NCBI GenBank assembly: GCA_964458665.1
Contig: CAYWOO010000190.1
Location: forward strand, 1 to 5,739
Source of the DNA: JANXYW01 sp964458665
Lineage (GTDB): Bacteria > Chloroflexota > Dehalococcoidia > DSTF01 > JACRBR01
Reading direction: 5' to 3'
DNA length: 5,739 nucleotides
Shown: positions 1 to 5,708 of the stretch, piece by piece
How positions within the stretch are numbered: position 1 is the stretch's first letter
Layout of the letters: each line of letters starts with the position of its first letter
The notes under the pieces: generated by a model
The model's input: only the letters and a program-made list of their open reading frames with translations
The model's database searches: none
What the model was told of the DNA's origin: nothing
Program-made: the position numbers and the translations under genes

Positions 1-313
1 CCTTCCGTTCGACACGATCGGCGTACCTGGCCGATGCTTCAAGCGTCCGGACGATCTCATCATCCGTGAAGTGCCGCTTCACGAGCGCCCAAACGATCGC
101 GTTGTCGCACTCGGAGGCCGACGCGTAGCCGTTCGCGCCCGTGTTGGCGAGTGCATTCTTCCAGCCTTTGCCCAACCTGCGGAGCTTGTCCACGTAGCTG
201 GCGTTGATCTCTGAGAGCACCGTGTGCTCGGCCGGTGCCGAAACGGCAGGGCAGTCCACCAGCGAGGCTTCTTCGTCGATGCCGAGGACGTCCTCCAGCT
301 CCGCGATGGTCAT
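1..313 (-). CDS. Partial replication protein: primase C-terminal-like helical domain, probably leading into a helicase (runs off the left edge)
   Basis: This frame is open from an ATG at 313-311 to the window edge (104 codons seen, no stop). The ATG overlaps the TGA stop of the upstream primase as ATGA, the usual sign of translational coupling. The visible protein starts MTIAELEDVLGIDEEASLVD. From about residue 60 it reads ANTGANGYASASECDNAIVW and then continues with KRHFTDDEIVRTLEAS. A 'S-x-S-E-x-D-x-A-hh-x-h ... h-x-D-E-E-I-h-x-h-h' pattern of this kind is what I associate with the helical domain following RepB/PrimPol-type primase domains in phage and plasmid proteins. In many relatives that domain is fused behind the primase and followed by a superfamily 3 or RecA-like helicase; here it begins a separate gene. 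The helicase part is inference, because it would lie outside the window. That this is a real gene is well supported by the coupling and the sustained open frame. Confidence 0.72.
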   Translation of the reverse strand, partial: MTIAELEDVLGIDEEASLVDCPAVSAPAEHTVLSEINASYVDKLRRLGKGWKNALANTGANGYASASECDNAIVWALVKRHFTDDEIVRTLEASARYADRVERK

Positions 314-960
314 CGGCACGGCAGGGCCTCCCGCTGGATGATCCGCGCGGGTCTCGCCGGTGTGTACTTGAAATTAGTCGTGCCTGCGAGCCTCAGGATG
401 CGACTCGCGTCAACGGCGTAGTCGTGCCCGACGCTCTTCACGAGCGCGCGGTTCGCTCGCTCAACGCGATCCAGCTCTGTGGTCGGCGAGTCGAAGCACA
501 GATAGGCATGCACACCCCCGCCCGTAGAGACGAGCAGATCCGGCTCAAGGCGTGCAGCGTCGAGCGCATCGATGATTTGGTCGGTGGTCTCGTAGGGCTT
601 GCCGAGGTCGATTTCACACCAAGCCGCCGACAACCGGCTAATGTGGTCCTTTCCTCCAGGCTTTCCGTGCCGGCACTCGGCGATGGGAACGCCGTCTGGG
701 CAGCGGCGTGTGCCGACACCGACATACACGTCCCAAGCCCTCGCCCACTCCAGCGCATCGCGAATCAGGGTGCCGTGGTCCTGGAAGAAGGCACGTGGCC
801 CGGTTCGTCGGTTGCGGAAGCACCGGATCTCCATCGACTCGTTCGGCAGCAGCGTTCCCGCTGGGAAGAGCGTCGCGACGTGCTTCGCCATCTGCACCCA
901 GGCAGCGTTGATGGAGGGCGCGATCGAGCCCGTCACGACGGCGGCCGAACGCGCACTCAT
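310..960 (-). CDS. RepB/PrimPol-type DNA primase (archaeo-eukaryotic primase domain)
   Basis: A 216-residue protein likely to prime DNA replication of a phage, satellite or integrated plasmid. The core motifs of the archaeo-eukaryotic primase fold appear in order. Residues around 78-83 read VYVGVG. The metal-binding acidic motif is in AAWCEIDLGKP (E116, D118; Glu replaces the more usual first Asp). STGGGVHAYL (residues 145-154, H151) is the nucleotide-binding 'sxH' motif. VDASRILRLAGTTNFK (D184, R187, R190, N196, K198) carries the third acid and the conserved Arg/Lys set. The protein ends soon after the last motif, so it is a bare catalytic domain whose helical extension seems to lie in the next, ATGA-overlapping gene. 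I chose the ATG at 960 over an in-frame GTG at 975 because its ATGA overlaps the TGA of an upstream open frame and a GGCGGG stretch lies just before it. Transcription runs leftward, away from the repeat at 1046-1124. The fold call is firm; the exact element type is not visible. Confidence 0.85.
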   Translation of the reverse strand: MSARSAAVVTGSIAPSINAAWVQMAKHVATLFPAGTLLPNESMEIRCFRNRRTGPRAFFQDHGTLIRDALEWARAWDVYVGVGTRRCPDGVPIAECRHGKPGGKDHISRLSAAWCEIDLGKPYETTDQIIDALDAARLEPDLLVSTGGGVHAYLCFDSPTTELDRVERANRALVKSVGHDYAVDASRILRLAGTTNFKYTPARPARIIQREALPCR

Positions 961-1056
961 GCGGCGTCCCGCCACACGACAACGAAGTCGCCCGCGCGAA
1001 GCGGAAACGGAGCCGCCTTAGCTTCAAGATCGCGGTGGACTTGTGGGAGATGAGTT
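957..1056 (-). pseudogene. Possible remnant of a small coding frame upstream of the primase
   Basis: A minus-strand frame ends in a TGA at 959-957 that overlaps the primase ATG as ATGA. Its last residues read VHRDLEAKAAPFPLRAGDFV and then VVWRDAA, which looks like real protein. No ATG or TTG lies upstream in this frame before the stop at 1136-1134, and its only GTG is six codons before the end. Going upstream, the frame passes straight into the tmRNA-like repeat. It may be the tail of the first gene of the replication operon, cut off when the element recombined at this site, or a small gene with an unusual start. The four-base overlap is the main support; the coding status is uncertain. Confidence 0.3.
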
Positions 1057-1124
1057 CTCCCCCGTCTCCACCACGTACAACGCAGGATGGACCGCCCGAC
1101 AATCGTCGGCGGTCTTTCCCTTAC
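1046..1124 (+). repeat. Direct repeat copy 1: tmRNA (ssrA) 3'-end-like sequence plus hairpin, probable attachment site
   Basis: The core CTCCCCCGTCTCCACCA (1057-1073) is identical to 3839-3855. It is followed by GTACAAC in both copies and then by a diverged hairpin and TTTCC tract. Weaker similarity extends left as GGAGAT-GAG. CCGTCTCC + A + CCA matches the acceptor 3' strand, discriminator and CCA end of tmRNA genes such as that of Bacillus, and the C-run fits the 3' side of the T-stem. The rest of a tmRNA is absent, so this is a fragment, as left at the distal end of an element integrated into ssrA. The ssrA identity comes from memory of tmRNA ends; a tRNA 3' end is the alternative. Confidence 0.6.
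1090..1119 (+). terminator. Terminator-like hairpin in repeat copy 1
   Basis: GACCGCCCGAC (1090-1100) pairs with GTCGGCGGTC (1105-1114), giving a 10-bp stem with one bulged C and an AATC loop, followed by TTTCCC. The T tract is short, so termination strength is uncertain. It sits 16 bases after the CCA-like end, where an ssrA terminator would be. Confidence 0.5.
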
Positions 1125-1476
1125 GCTACGCCTTCACCAGTGCGGCTGTTGTCAGAGCGGCAATATCTCGGACGTCCAGCGCACCGGCAAGGTCGATGAG
1201 ATCTCAGTTGAAACCGCGGAACGAGTGTTTCGTCCAGAGCCAACCCGTTGTCGCCGCCGAAACACGGAGCGTCAGAGCATCGTCACCTAGCCCCTGCGCG
1301 AGTACCTTCGCCAGGCGCTCGCTTACGCCGCGCCGTCGTCGTGGCTGCAAGACCACCAGCAAACAGAAGACGGACGTCCGCCAGATGGCTGTCGCCCGTC
1401 TCCCTTTACCCAAGGCAGATTCTACCAGCACCAAGAGCCATCACGTGTAACGCAGGTACTGAGCCCATCCACACAC
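1125..1476. other. Intergenic stretch with no convincing gene
   Basis: This stretch lies between the first repeat and the promoter of the secreted protein. Several open frames cross it on both strands, but none has a recognisable family, a good ribosome binding site or a convincing protein-like sequence. The most protein-like is a minus-strand frame from a TTG at 1434. It stops at 1206-1204 and then continues, after the TGA, with DLIDLAGALDVRDIAALTTA. That could be the worn remnant of a gene, but I cannot name it. Confidence 0.4.
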
Positions 1477-1506
1477 TTGACAGAACGTTGCGGCCTGGCC
1501 GACAAT
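1477..1506 (+). promoter_or_regulatory. Sigma70-type promoter for the secreted fusion protein
   Basis: A perfect -35 box TTGACA (1477-1482) is followed after 18 bases by GACAAT (1501-1506), four of six matches to TATAAT. Transcription would start near 1513, leaving a leader of about 57 bases before the GTG start at 1570. The TTG of this -35 box is itself in frame with the gene, so automated callers may wrongly start the protein here. Confidence 0.55.
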
Positions 1507-1569
1507 CGACGTACCTACTCGGGCAAAGAAAGCGGCAAGCGCGCCCCGCCCAACACTGGACACACGCAT

Positions 1570-3738
1570 GTGACGTCCTCGCAGGCACGCCGTTGGATGC
1601 TGGTGGCCGCCGTCGCCCTGGCTCTCGCCGTATCCGTCACCTGGCATGTTCGGCGCGCCTCGACGGCGACACCCTCACCCACGCCGCTGCGCGCGGCCTT
1701 CTACTATCCGTGGTTTCCGCCCTCATGGACGCAATCGGGCATCTTCCCGTACACGAAGTACGAACCGACGCTTGGCTACTACGACCAGCGCGACCTCAAT
1801 GTGATTCGCCAGCACATTCAGGCGATGCAGTACGGCAACATCAGCGCCGGGATCGCGTCGTGGTGGGGATTAGGGCACTACACGGACACACGCATACCGG
1901 ATCTGCTCACCGCAAGCGCTGGCACGCCGTTCCAGTGGGCGCTGTACTACGAGCAGGAAAGCCAAGGCGACCCCAGTGTGGCGCAAATCACGTCTGACCT
2001 CACCTATATCCGGGACAGCTACGCGTCCAGCCCCAACTACCTGCACATCAACGGCAAGTTCGTCGTCTTCGTCTACAGCTCCGGCGACACATGCCCCATG
2101 GCCGACCGTTGGAAGCTGGCGAACACGGTGAACGCGTACGTCGTGCTGAAGGTCTTTTCCGGTCACCTGAGCTGCGTCAGCCAACCTGACGGCTGGCACC
2201 AGTACTCGCCGGCGGTTGCCGCCGCCAGCCAGGGGGCCGATTCGTATTCGATCAGCCCCGGCTTCGACGATGCGGGAGAGCCGGCGCCACGACTGGTTCG
2301 GGACCTGACGCGCTGGAGACAAAACATCCGAGACATGGTCGCCTCCGGCGCTGCCTTCCAGTTGATAACCACGTTCAACGAGTGGGGCGAAGGCACCGCG
2401 GTGGAAAGCTCGACACAGTGGGCCAGTGCCTCCGGCTACGGCCCCTTTATCGACGCGCTCCACGACGACGGCGCTGTGGTACTGCCACCCACACCGACAC
2501 CGGCCCCCACCGCCGTCGGCGGTGATCCCGTCGCCCTCGCAGCCGGCGACATCGCCTCGTGCACATCCTCTGGCGACGACGCCACTGCGACGCTGCTGTT
2601 GAGCATGCAAGGCACCGTCCTGACTCTCGGTGATAATGCGTACCAGACCGGTACACCCCTCGAGTTCACGAATTGCTACCAGCCATCCTGGGGCCAGGTG
2701 CTCGCTCGCACAAAGCCCGCTGCCGGAAATCACGACTACCTTACGACTGGTGCCGCGGGCTACTACGGATACTTCGGCGCTGCGGCGGGTGACGCCACCA
2801 TGGGGTACTACAGTTACGACCTCGGAACATGGCATCTTGTCGTGATCAACGCGCAGTGCCAGTTCATCGGGGGCTGCGGTGCCGGGTCACCTCAGGAACA
2901 GTGGCTCCGCGCGGATCTGGCTGCGCACCCCACGACTTGCACGCTTGCCTACTGGCATCAACCGCGCTTCAGCTCAGGGTCGATCCATGGAAGCGCCTCG
3001 AAATACTCGGCGATTTGGCAGGCGCTCTACGACGCCGGCGCTGAGGTCGTTCTGACCGGGCACGACCATGACTACGAGCGCTTTGCACCGCAGGATGCCG
3101 CCGGTGTGGCGGACCCTCTGCGTGGCATCCGCGAGTTCGTCGCCGGGACAGGCGGCGGCAGCCTCGACCCGCTCAGCACACCCATCGCGAACAGCGAGGT
3201 GTCTAACGACACCACCTTCGGCGTCCTCAAACTCACGCTGCACGCGTCGAGCTACGATTGGCAGTTCGTGCCCGTACCCGGTGGCACGTTCACGGACTCT
3301 GGATCAGCTTCGTGTCACGACAACGCCACGCTCGACGGAGACCGCGACGGCTGCCCCGATGCGAAGGAGTCCAGCTCGGATTGGCGCGCGGGCGGTCAGC
3401 GCGACCCGATCAACCCGGCGGACTTCGCTGACATGCCTGTACCCGCGTTGCTCCCAGGCAGCACGTCAGGCACCCGAAACAAGTTCATCAGCTTCTCAGA
3501 CGTCCTCTCGGACTTGCAGTATGTCGGGACATCTGCCGCGGATCCGAACACACCGAACGCTGATGGAGCAACATACGGCAGCGATCTGAACGCCAACGGT
3601 GACGCGGATGGTACGGAGTACGACCGAACGCCGAGCACGACGCCCGGCCAGCCGTGGCGGTCGGGTCCGCCGAACGGGATCATCTCACTGTCGGACGTGC
3701 TGACCGTGCTGGCGCAGGTGGGAACGAATTGCAGCTAG
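1570..3738 (+). CDS. Exported GH99-like glycoside hydrolase / calcineurin-like phosphatase fusion with dockerin-like C-terminus
   Basis: A 722-residue protein. Residues 7-8 are RR, and 10-25 form a hydrophobic export signal or membrane anchor. Residues about 40-295 resemble GH99 (endo-alpha-mannosidase type): AFYYPWF, LGYYDQRD, GIASWWG, then TTFNEWGEGT with E271 and E274 spaced like the two catalytic Glu of GH99. A Pro/Thr linker (306-314) leads to a calcineurin-like metallophosphatase: GD (D327), LGDNAY (D355, N356), GNHD (386-389), YWH (H463) and GHDHDYER (H498, H500). The usual His of the first D-x-H motif is Ala329. The tail has a thrombospondin-3-like loop (DGDRDGCPD, 589-597) and two dockerin-like repeats (639-656, 704-720). 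It probably acts outside the cell on glycan or phosphorylated polymer; the substrate is unknown. The GTG at 1570 gives a normal N-terminus; an upstream TTG at 1477 is rejected because it lies in the -35 box. No strong ribosome binding site is visible. It is the only gene between the direct repeats. Confidence 0.85.
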   Translation: MTSSQARRWMLVAAVALALAVSVTWHVRRASTATPSPTPLRAAFYYPWFPPSWTQSGIFPYTKYEPTLGYYDQRDLNVIRQHIQAMQYGNISAGIASWWGLGHYTDTRIPDLLTASAGTPFQWALYYEQESQGDPSVAQITSDLTYIRDSYASSPNYLHINGKFVVFVYSSGDTCPMADRWKLANTVNAYVVLKVFSGHLSCVSQPDGWHQYSPAVAAASQGADSYSISPGFDDAGEPAPRLVRDLTRWRQNIRDMVASGAAFQLITTFNEWGEGTAVESSTQWASASGYGPFIDALHDDGAVVLPPTPTPAPTAVGGDPVALAAGDIASCTSSGDDATATLLLSMQGTVLTLGDNAYQTGTPLEFTNCYQPSWGQVLARTKPAAGNHDYLTTGAAGYYGYFGAAAGDATMGYYSYDLGTWHLVVINAQCQFIGGCGAGSPQEQWLRADLAAHPTTCTLAYWHQPRFSSGSIHGSASKYSAIWQALYDAGAEVVLTGHDHDYERFAPQDAAGVADPLRGIREFVAGTGGGSLDPLSTPIANSEVSNDTTFGVLKLTLHASSYDWQFVPVPGGTFTDSGSASCHDNATLDGDRDGCPDAKESSSDWRAGGQRDPINPADFADMPVPALLPGSTSGTRNKFISFSDVLSDLQYVGTSAADPNTPNADGATYGSDLNANGDADGTEYDRTPSTTPGQPWRSGPPNGIISLSDVLTVLAQVGTNCS

Positions 3739-3827
3739 GGGCTCGCCCGCTCCTTGTCAAACGCGCAGCGAACGCACCATGACCACATCGTGCCGGGAAC
3801 ATCGCGAAACAGTGCGGTGGTGCCCAT

Positions 3828-3903
3828 GGAGATTGAGCCTCCCCCGTCTCCACCAAGTACAACCCGGATAGACCGCCCGACGATCGGGGGGTCTTTCCGT
3901 TAC
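3828..3903 (+). repeat. Direct repeat copy 2: tmRNA (ssrA) 3'-end-like sequence plus hairpin, probable distal attachment site
   Basis: This matches copy 1 in the same orientation, 2782 bases downstream. The shared parts are the identical 17-base core (3839-3855), GTACAAC (3857-3863), GGAT, GACCGCCCGAC (3871-3881), GGTCTTTCC (3890-3898) and TTAC. The few differences and gaps lie mainly between the core and the hairpin arms and inside the hairpin. To the left, GGAGATTGAG resembles GGAGATGAG of copy 1. What follows to the right looks like ordinary chromosome, so this is the likelier host-side (attR) end. No full tmRNA precedes it. The alternative is a repeated terminator module unrelated to integration. 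Confidence 0.6.
3871..3898 (+). terminator. Rho-independent-like terminator in repeat copy 2
   Basis: GACCGCCCGA (3871-3880) pairs with TCGGGGGGTC (3884-3893), giving a 10-bp GC-rich stem with one G-G mismatch and a CGA loop, followed by TTTCCGTT. It would end transcription from the secreted-protein gene, which stops 132 bases upstream. It also stands where an ssrA terminator would be. Confidence 0.6.
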
Positions 3904-4094
3904 TCTTCGCTGACGCTGATCCCAGCGCAACTGCCAACATGGCGGCTCCATCCGACGCTGAGCGGATCCTTCCCGACGTCAAAACTCGACCGCCTGCTGA
4001 GCGCCAGCGCGGCGCCGTCGCTTACTTGCGACGAACGCGCGCCCTGGGTCGTTGGCGTGACGTGATCACAGATCCTCTCGTATGTCGTACTTCA
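3904..4094. other. Gap between repeat copy 2 and the hydrolase gene, no gene seen
   Basis: Frames that cross this stretch are extensions of shadows of the minus-strand hydrolase and have no family resemblance. No RNA gene or strong hairpin was recognised. It is where the element-like segment gives way to the probable chromosomal pair. Confidence 0.4.
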
Positions 4095-4982
4095 TCAGGG
4101 AATGTTGCCTGCCACCGGGGGCTGGCGTTGCGCGTCTGCGAACTCAAGCGTGTCTCCGATGAACTGACGGATCGCGCCCGCGAGCTCGGTCGGCTGATCC
4201 TCCGGGATCAGGGTGTAGCTGTCGGTGATCTCGACAGCGCGGCCGCGGGGAAACATGTCGGCCAGCCGCCGCCCGTGCTCACGCGGCATGATGCGATCTT
4301 CCGATGCCCAGACAACGAGGACGGGCCGAGGGAACGAGCGTTGGCTCTCGGTCCATTCGAGCAGCTGGGCCTTCTTCGGAACTGTGCGGATGTATTTGAG
4401 CAGGTCGCGCCGGATCTCTCCGTTCGTGAGCAACGGCCGCAGCCAGGCGTCCATGACGTCGTTGGCGACCCGCCGCTTGGACATCCAGCCGAAGGCGATC
4501 GGCAGGCGACGCAGGGGCCGAAGGCGTAGCGGCTGCAGCAGGGCATAGAGGCCGCCGGGCAGTTTCCCAGCGAGGACAAGAACGCGGCCTGGCAGGCCGG
4601 GCGGGTAGTTGTCGAAGGCCTCGCAGGCGACGAGCACCAGCCGCCCGACCCGCTTGGCGCGTTCTTCCGAAATGAGCAACTGCGCGCCGCCCCAATCGTT
4701 GCCCACGAGCGTTACATCCCGCAGGCCAAGGGCCTCGAGGAACTCGGCCACCAGCAGGACCTGCCCGCGCAACGAGAGGTCGGCGTCTGGGCGCATCGGC
4801 AGTCGATGTCCCCCGAGAGGCAATGTGGGCACCACGCAGCGGAAGTCGGGGCGCAGATCGGCGACCACGTGGCGCCACAACGAGCCAGCCATGGCGACGC
4901 CGTGCAGAAGGACGACGACCTGGCCGCCCCCGCCGGAATCTTCATACTCGATCGTGCCTGCGGACAGCTCTACTTCGGGCAC
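4095..4982 (-). CDS. Alpha/beta-hydrolase with Asp nucleophile (haloalkane dehalogenase / epoxide hydrolase-like)
   Basis: A 295-residue cytoplasmic alpha/beta-hydrolase. VVVLLHGVAM holds the oxyanion-hole HG (H27, G28). LVGNDWGGAQ is the nucleophile elbow with Asp96, the residue used by haloalkane dehalogenases and epoxide hydrolases rather than the Ser of esterases. WASEDRIMP carries the acid D229 after strand 7. At the usual catalytic-His position ('G-H-F-x-x-E-D-x-P') the protein reads SYTLIPEDQP, so Thr257 replaces His. The substrate cannot be told, and turnover by the standard hydrolytic mechanism is doubtful. I chose the GTG at 4982 because GAGG lies six bases upstream; a GTG at 4994 would add four residues and has no such site. 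The gene is divergent from the TetR repressor at 5079, which probably controls it. The gap to the repeat on its left (3904-4094) shows nothing further. Confidence 0.82.
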   Translation of the reverse strand: MPEVELSAGTIEYEDSGGGGQVVVLLHGVAMAGSLWRHVVADLRPDFRCVVPTLPLGGHRLPMRPDADLSLRGQVLLVAEFLEALGLRDVTLVGNDWGGAQLLISEERAKRVGRLVLVACEAFDNYPPGLPGRVLVLAGKLPGGLYALLQPLRLRPLRRLPIAFGWMSKRRVANDVMDAWLRPLLTNGEIRRDLLKYIRTVPKKAQLLEWTESQRSFPRPVLVVWASEDRIMPREHGRRLADMFPRGRAVEITDSYTLIPEDQPTELAGAIRQFIGDTLEFADAQRQPPVAGNIP

Positions 4983-5002
4983 GGCGCACCTCACTTGAAG
5001 AC

Positions 5003-5037
5003 TTGATAGATCGCTCTACCGCATATGGTATTCTATC
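5003..5037. promoter_or_regulatory. Divergent promoter/operator region between the hydrolase and the TetR gene
   Basis: This short AT-richer island holds overlapping symmetric elements: GATAGA (5005-5010) with TCTATC (5032-5037), TAGA-TCGC-TCTA (5007-5018), and TACC-GCATAT-GGTA (5017-5030). LmrA/YxaF-type TetR proteins bind TAGAC...GTCTA-like palindromes, so the TAGA/TCTA element is the best operator candidate. A rightward -35 TTGATA (5003-5008) has only poorly spaced -10 partners. A leftward -10 TAGAAT lies on the minus strand at 5035-5030, five of six matches to consensus. Binding here would block both genes. The operator call is inference. Confidence 0.4.
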
Positions 5038-5078
5038 TTGAACGTGCGGGCAAACCGAGTAGACGAGGCATGGTTTGG

Positions 5079-5708
5079 ATGGCGACCACCAAGGACCGGA
5101 TCATCGTTGCCAGCGCCGAGCTGTTCCGCCGGCAGGGGTACGTTGGCACAGGCGTGAAGCAGATCGTCGCGCGGGCTCAGGCTCCCTTCGGCTCGCTTTA
5201 CCACTTCTTCCCCGGTGGCAAAGAGCAGCTCGGCGCGGAAGCTATCCGCGTTTCGGGCGGTGCCTTCGGCAATCTGGGGAATGCGATCCTCGACGCCGCG
5301 CCCGACATCGTCAGCGGCGTGCGAGATCTCTTTAGCGGGGCTGCACTGACCATGCGGGCTACCGACTACGCGGATGCCTGTCCCATCGCAACGGTGGCGC
5401 TGGAGGTCTCGAGCAGCAGCGAACCGATGCGGCAGGCAGCGGCCGCAGTGTTCGAGAGCTGGATTGCCGATCTCGAGCACCGGTTCAGCACCGCGGGCGT
5501 CGCCCCTGACCGCGCACGCGCGCTTGCAATCGCCACGCTGTCGCTCCTCGAAGGCGCGTTCATTTTCAGTCGGGCGATGCGGACAATACAGCCCATCGAG
5601 ATGGCGGGCGCGGCGGCACTTGATGCGCTCCAGGCGGCGCTGCGCGAGTCGTCCGGCGGAACGCAGGGCAAGAGGACCCGGCGCGGAAGATCGTCGTCGA
5701 GTACGTAG
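5079..5708 (+). CDS. TetR-family transcriptional repressor, LmrA/YxaF type
   Basis: A 209-residue one-component regulator. The N-terminal DNA-binding domain reads TKDRIIVASAELFRRQGYVG and continues TGVKQIVARAQAPFGSLYHF; the helix-turn-helix spans about residues 24-43 and ends in SLYHFF, as in TetR proteins. The ligand-binding part has FPGGKEQL (44-51) and, further on, TDYADACPIATVALEVSSSS and LEGAFIFSRA, which mark the LmrA/YxaF-like C-terminal family. The last 17 residues form a basic, Ser-rich tail. I chose the ATG at 5079 because GAGG (5065-5068) lies ten bases upstream and MATTKDRI is a normal family start. The ATG at 5070 is too close to that site, and the ATG at 5025 lies in the operator region. 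It probably represses itself and the divergent hydrolase in response to an unknown small molecule. Confidence 0.9.
   Translation: MATTKDRIIVASAELFRRQGYVGTGVKQIVARAQAPFGSLYHFFPGGKEQLGAEAIRVSGGAFGNLGNAILDAAPDIVSGVRDLFSGAALTMRATDYADACPIATVALEVSSSSEPMRQAAAAVFESWIADLEHRFSTAGVAPDRARALAIATLSLLEGAFIFSRAMRTIQPIEMAGAAALDALQAALRESSGGTQGKRTRRGRSSSST

Noticed and set aside
235..1053. Plus-strand open frame of 272 codons opposite the primase
   Set aside because: It lies antisense to the primase, whose catalytic motifs are unmistakable, and has Arg/Pro-rich shadow composition.
1046..1124. A complete tmRNA or tRNA gene at either repeat
   Set aside because: Neither copy has a normal T-loop, a matching 5' acceptor strand or other arms upstream; only the 3' terminal fragment is present.
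1204..1434. Minus-strand frame of 76 codons from a TTG, followed after its TGA by more protein-like sequence down to about 1128
   Set aside because: It has no recognisable family, no ribosome binding site and an in-frame stop. TGA clearly acts as a stop elsewhere in the window, so recoding is unlikely. It could be a decayed gene, but the support is too thin to list.
1043..1450. Plus-strand open frame of 135 codons across the first repeat
   Set aside because: It reads through the tmRNA-like core and the terminator hairpin and has low-complexity Ser/Arg-rich composition typical of GC-rich shadow frames.
1477..1569. Upstream TTG start adding 31 residues to the secreted fusion protein
   Set aside because: The TTG is the first half of a perfect -35 box, and the extra residues would put a charged, non-hydrophobic stretch ahead of the export signal. 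The GTG at 1570 gives a normal signal-like N-terminus.
3939..4529. Plus-strand open frame of 196 codons
   Set aside because: Most of it is the antisense shadow of the alpha/beta-hydrolase, which has clear family motifs on the minus strand.
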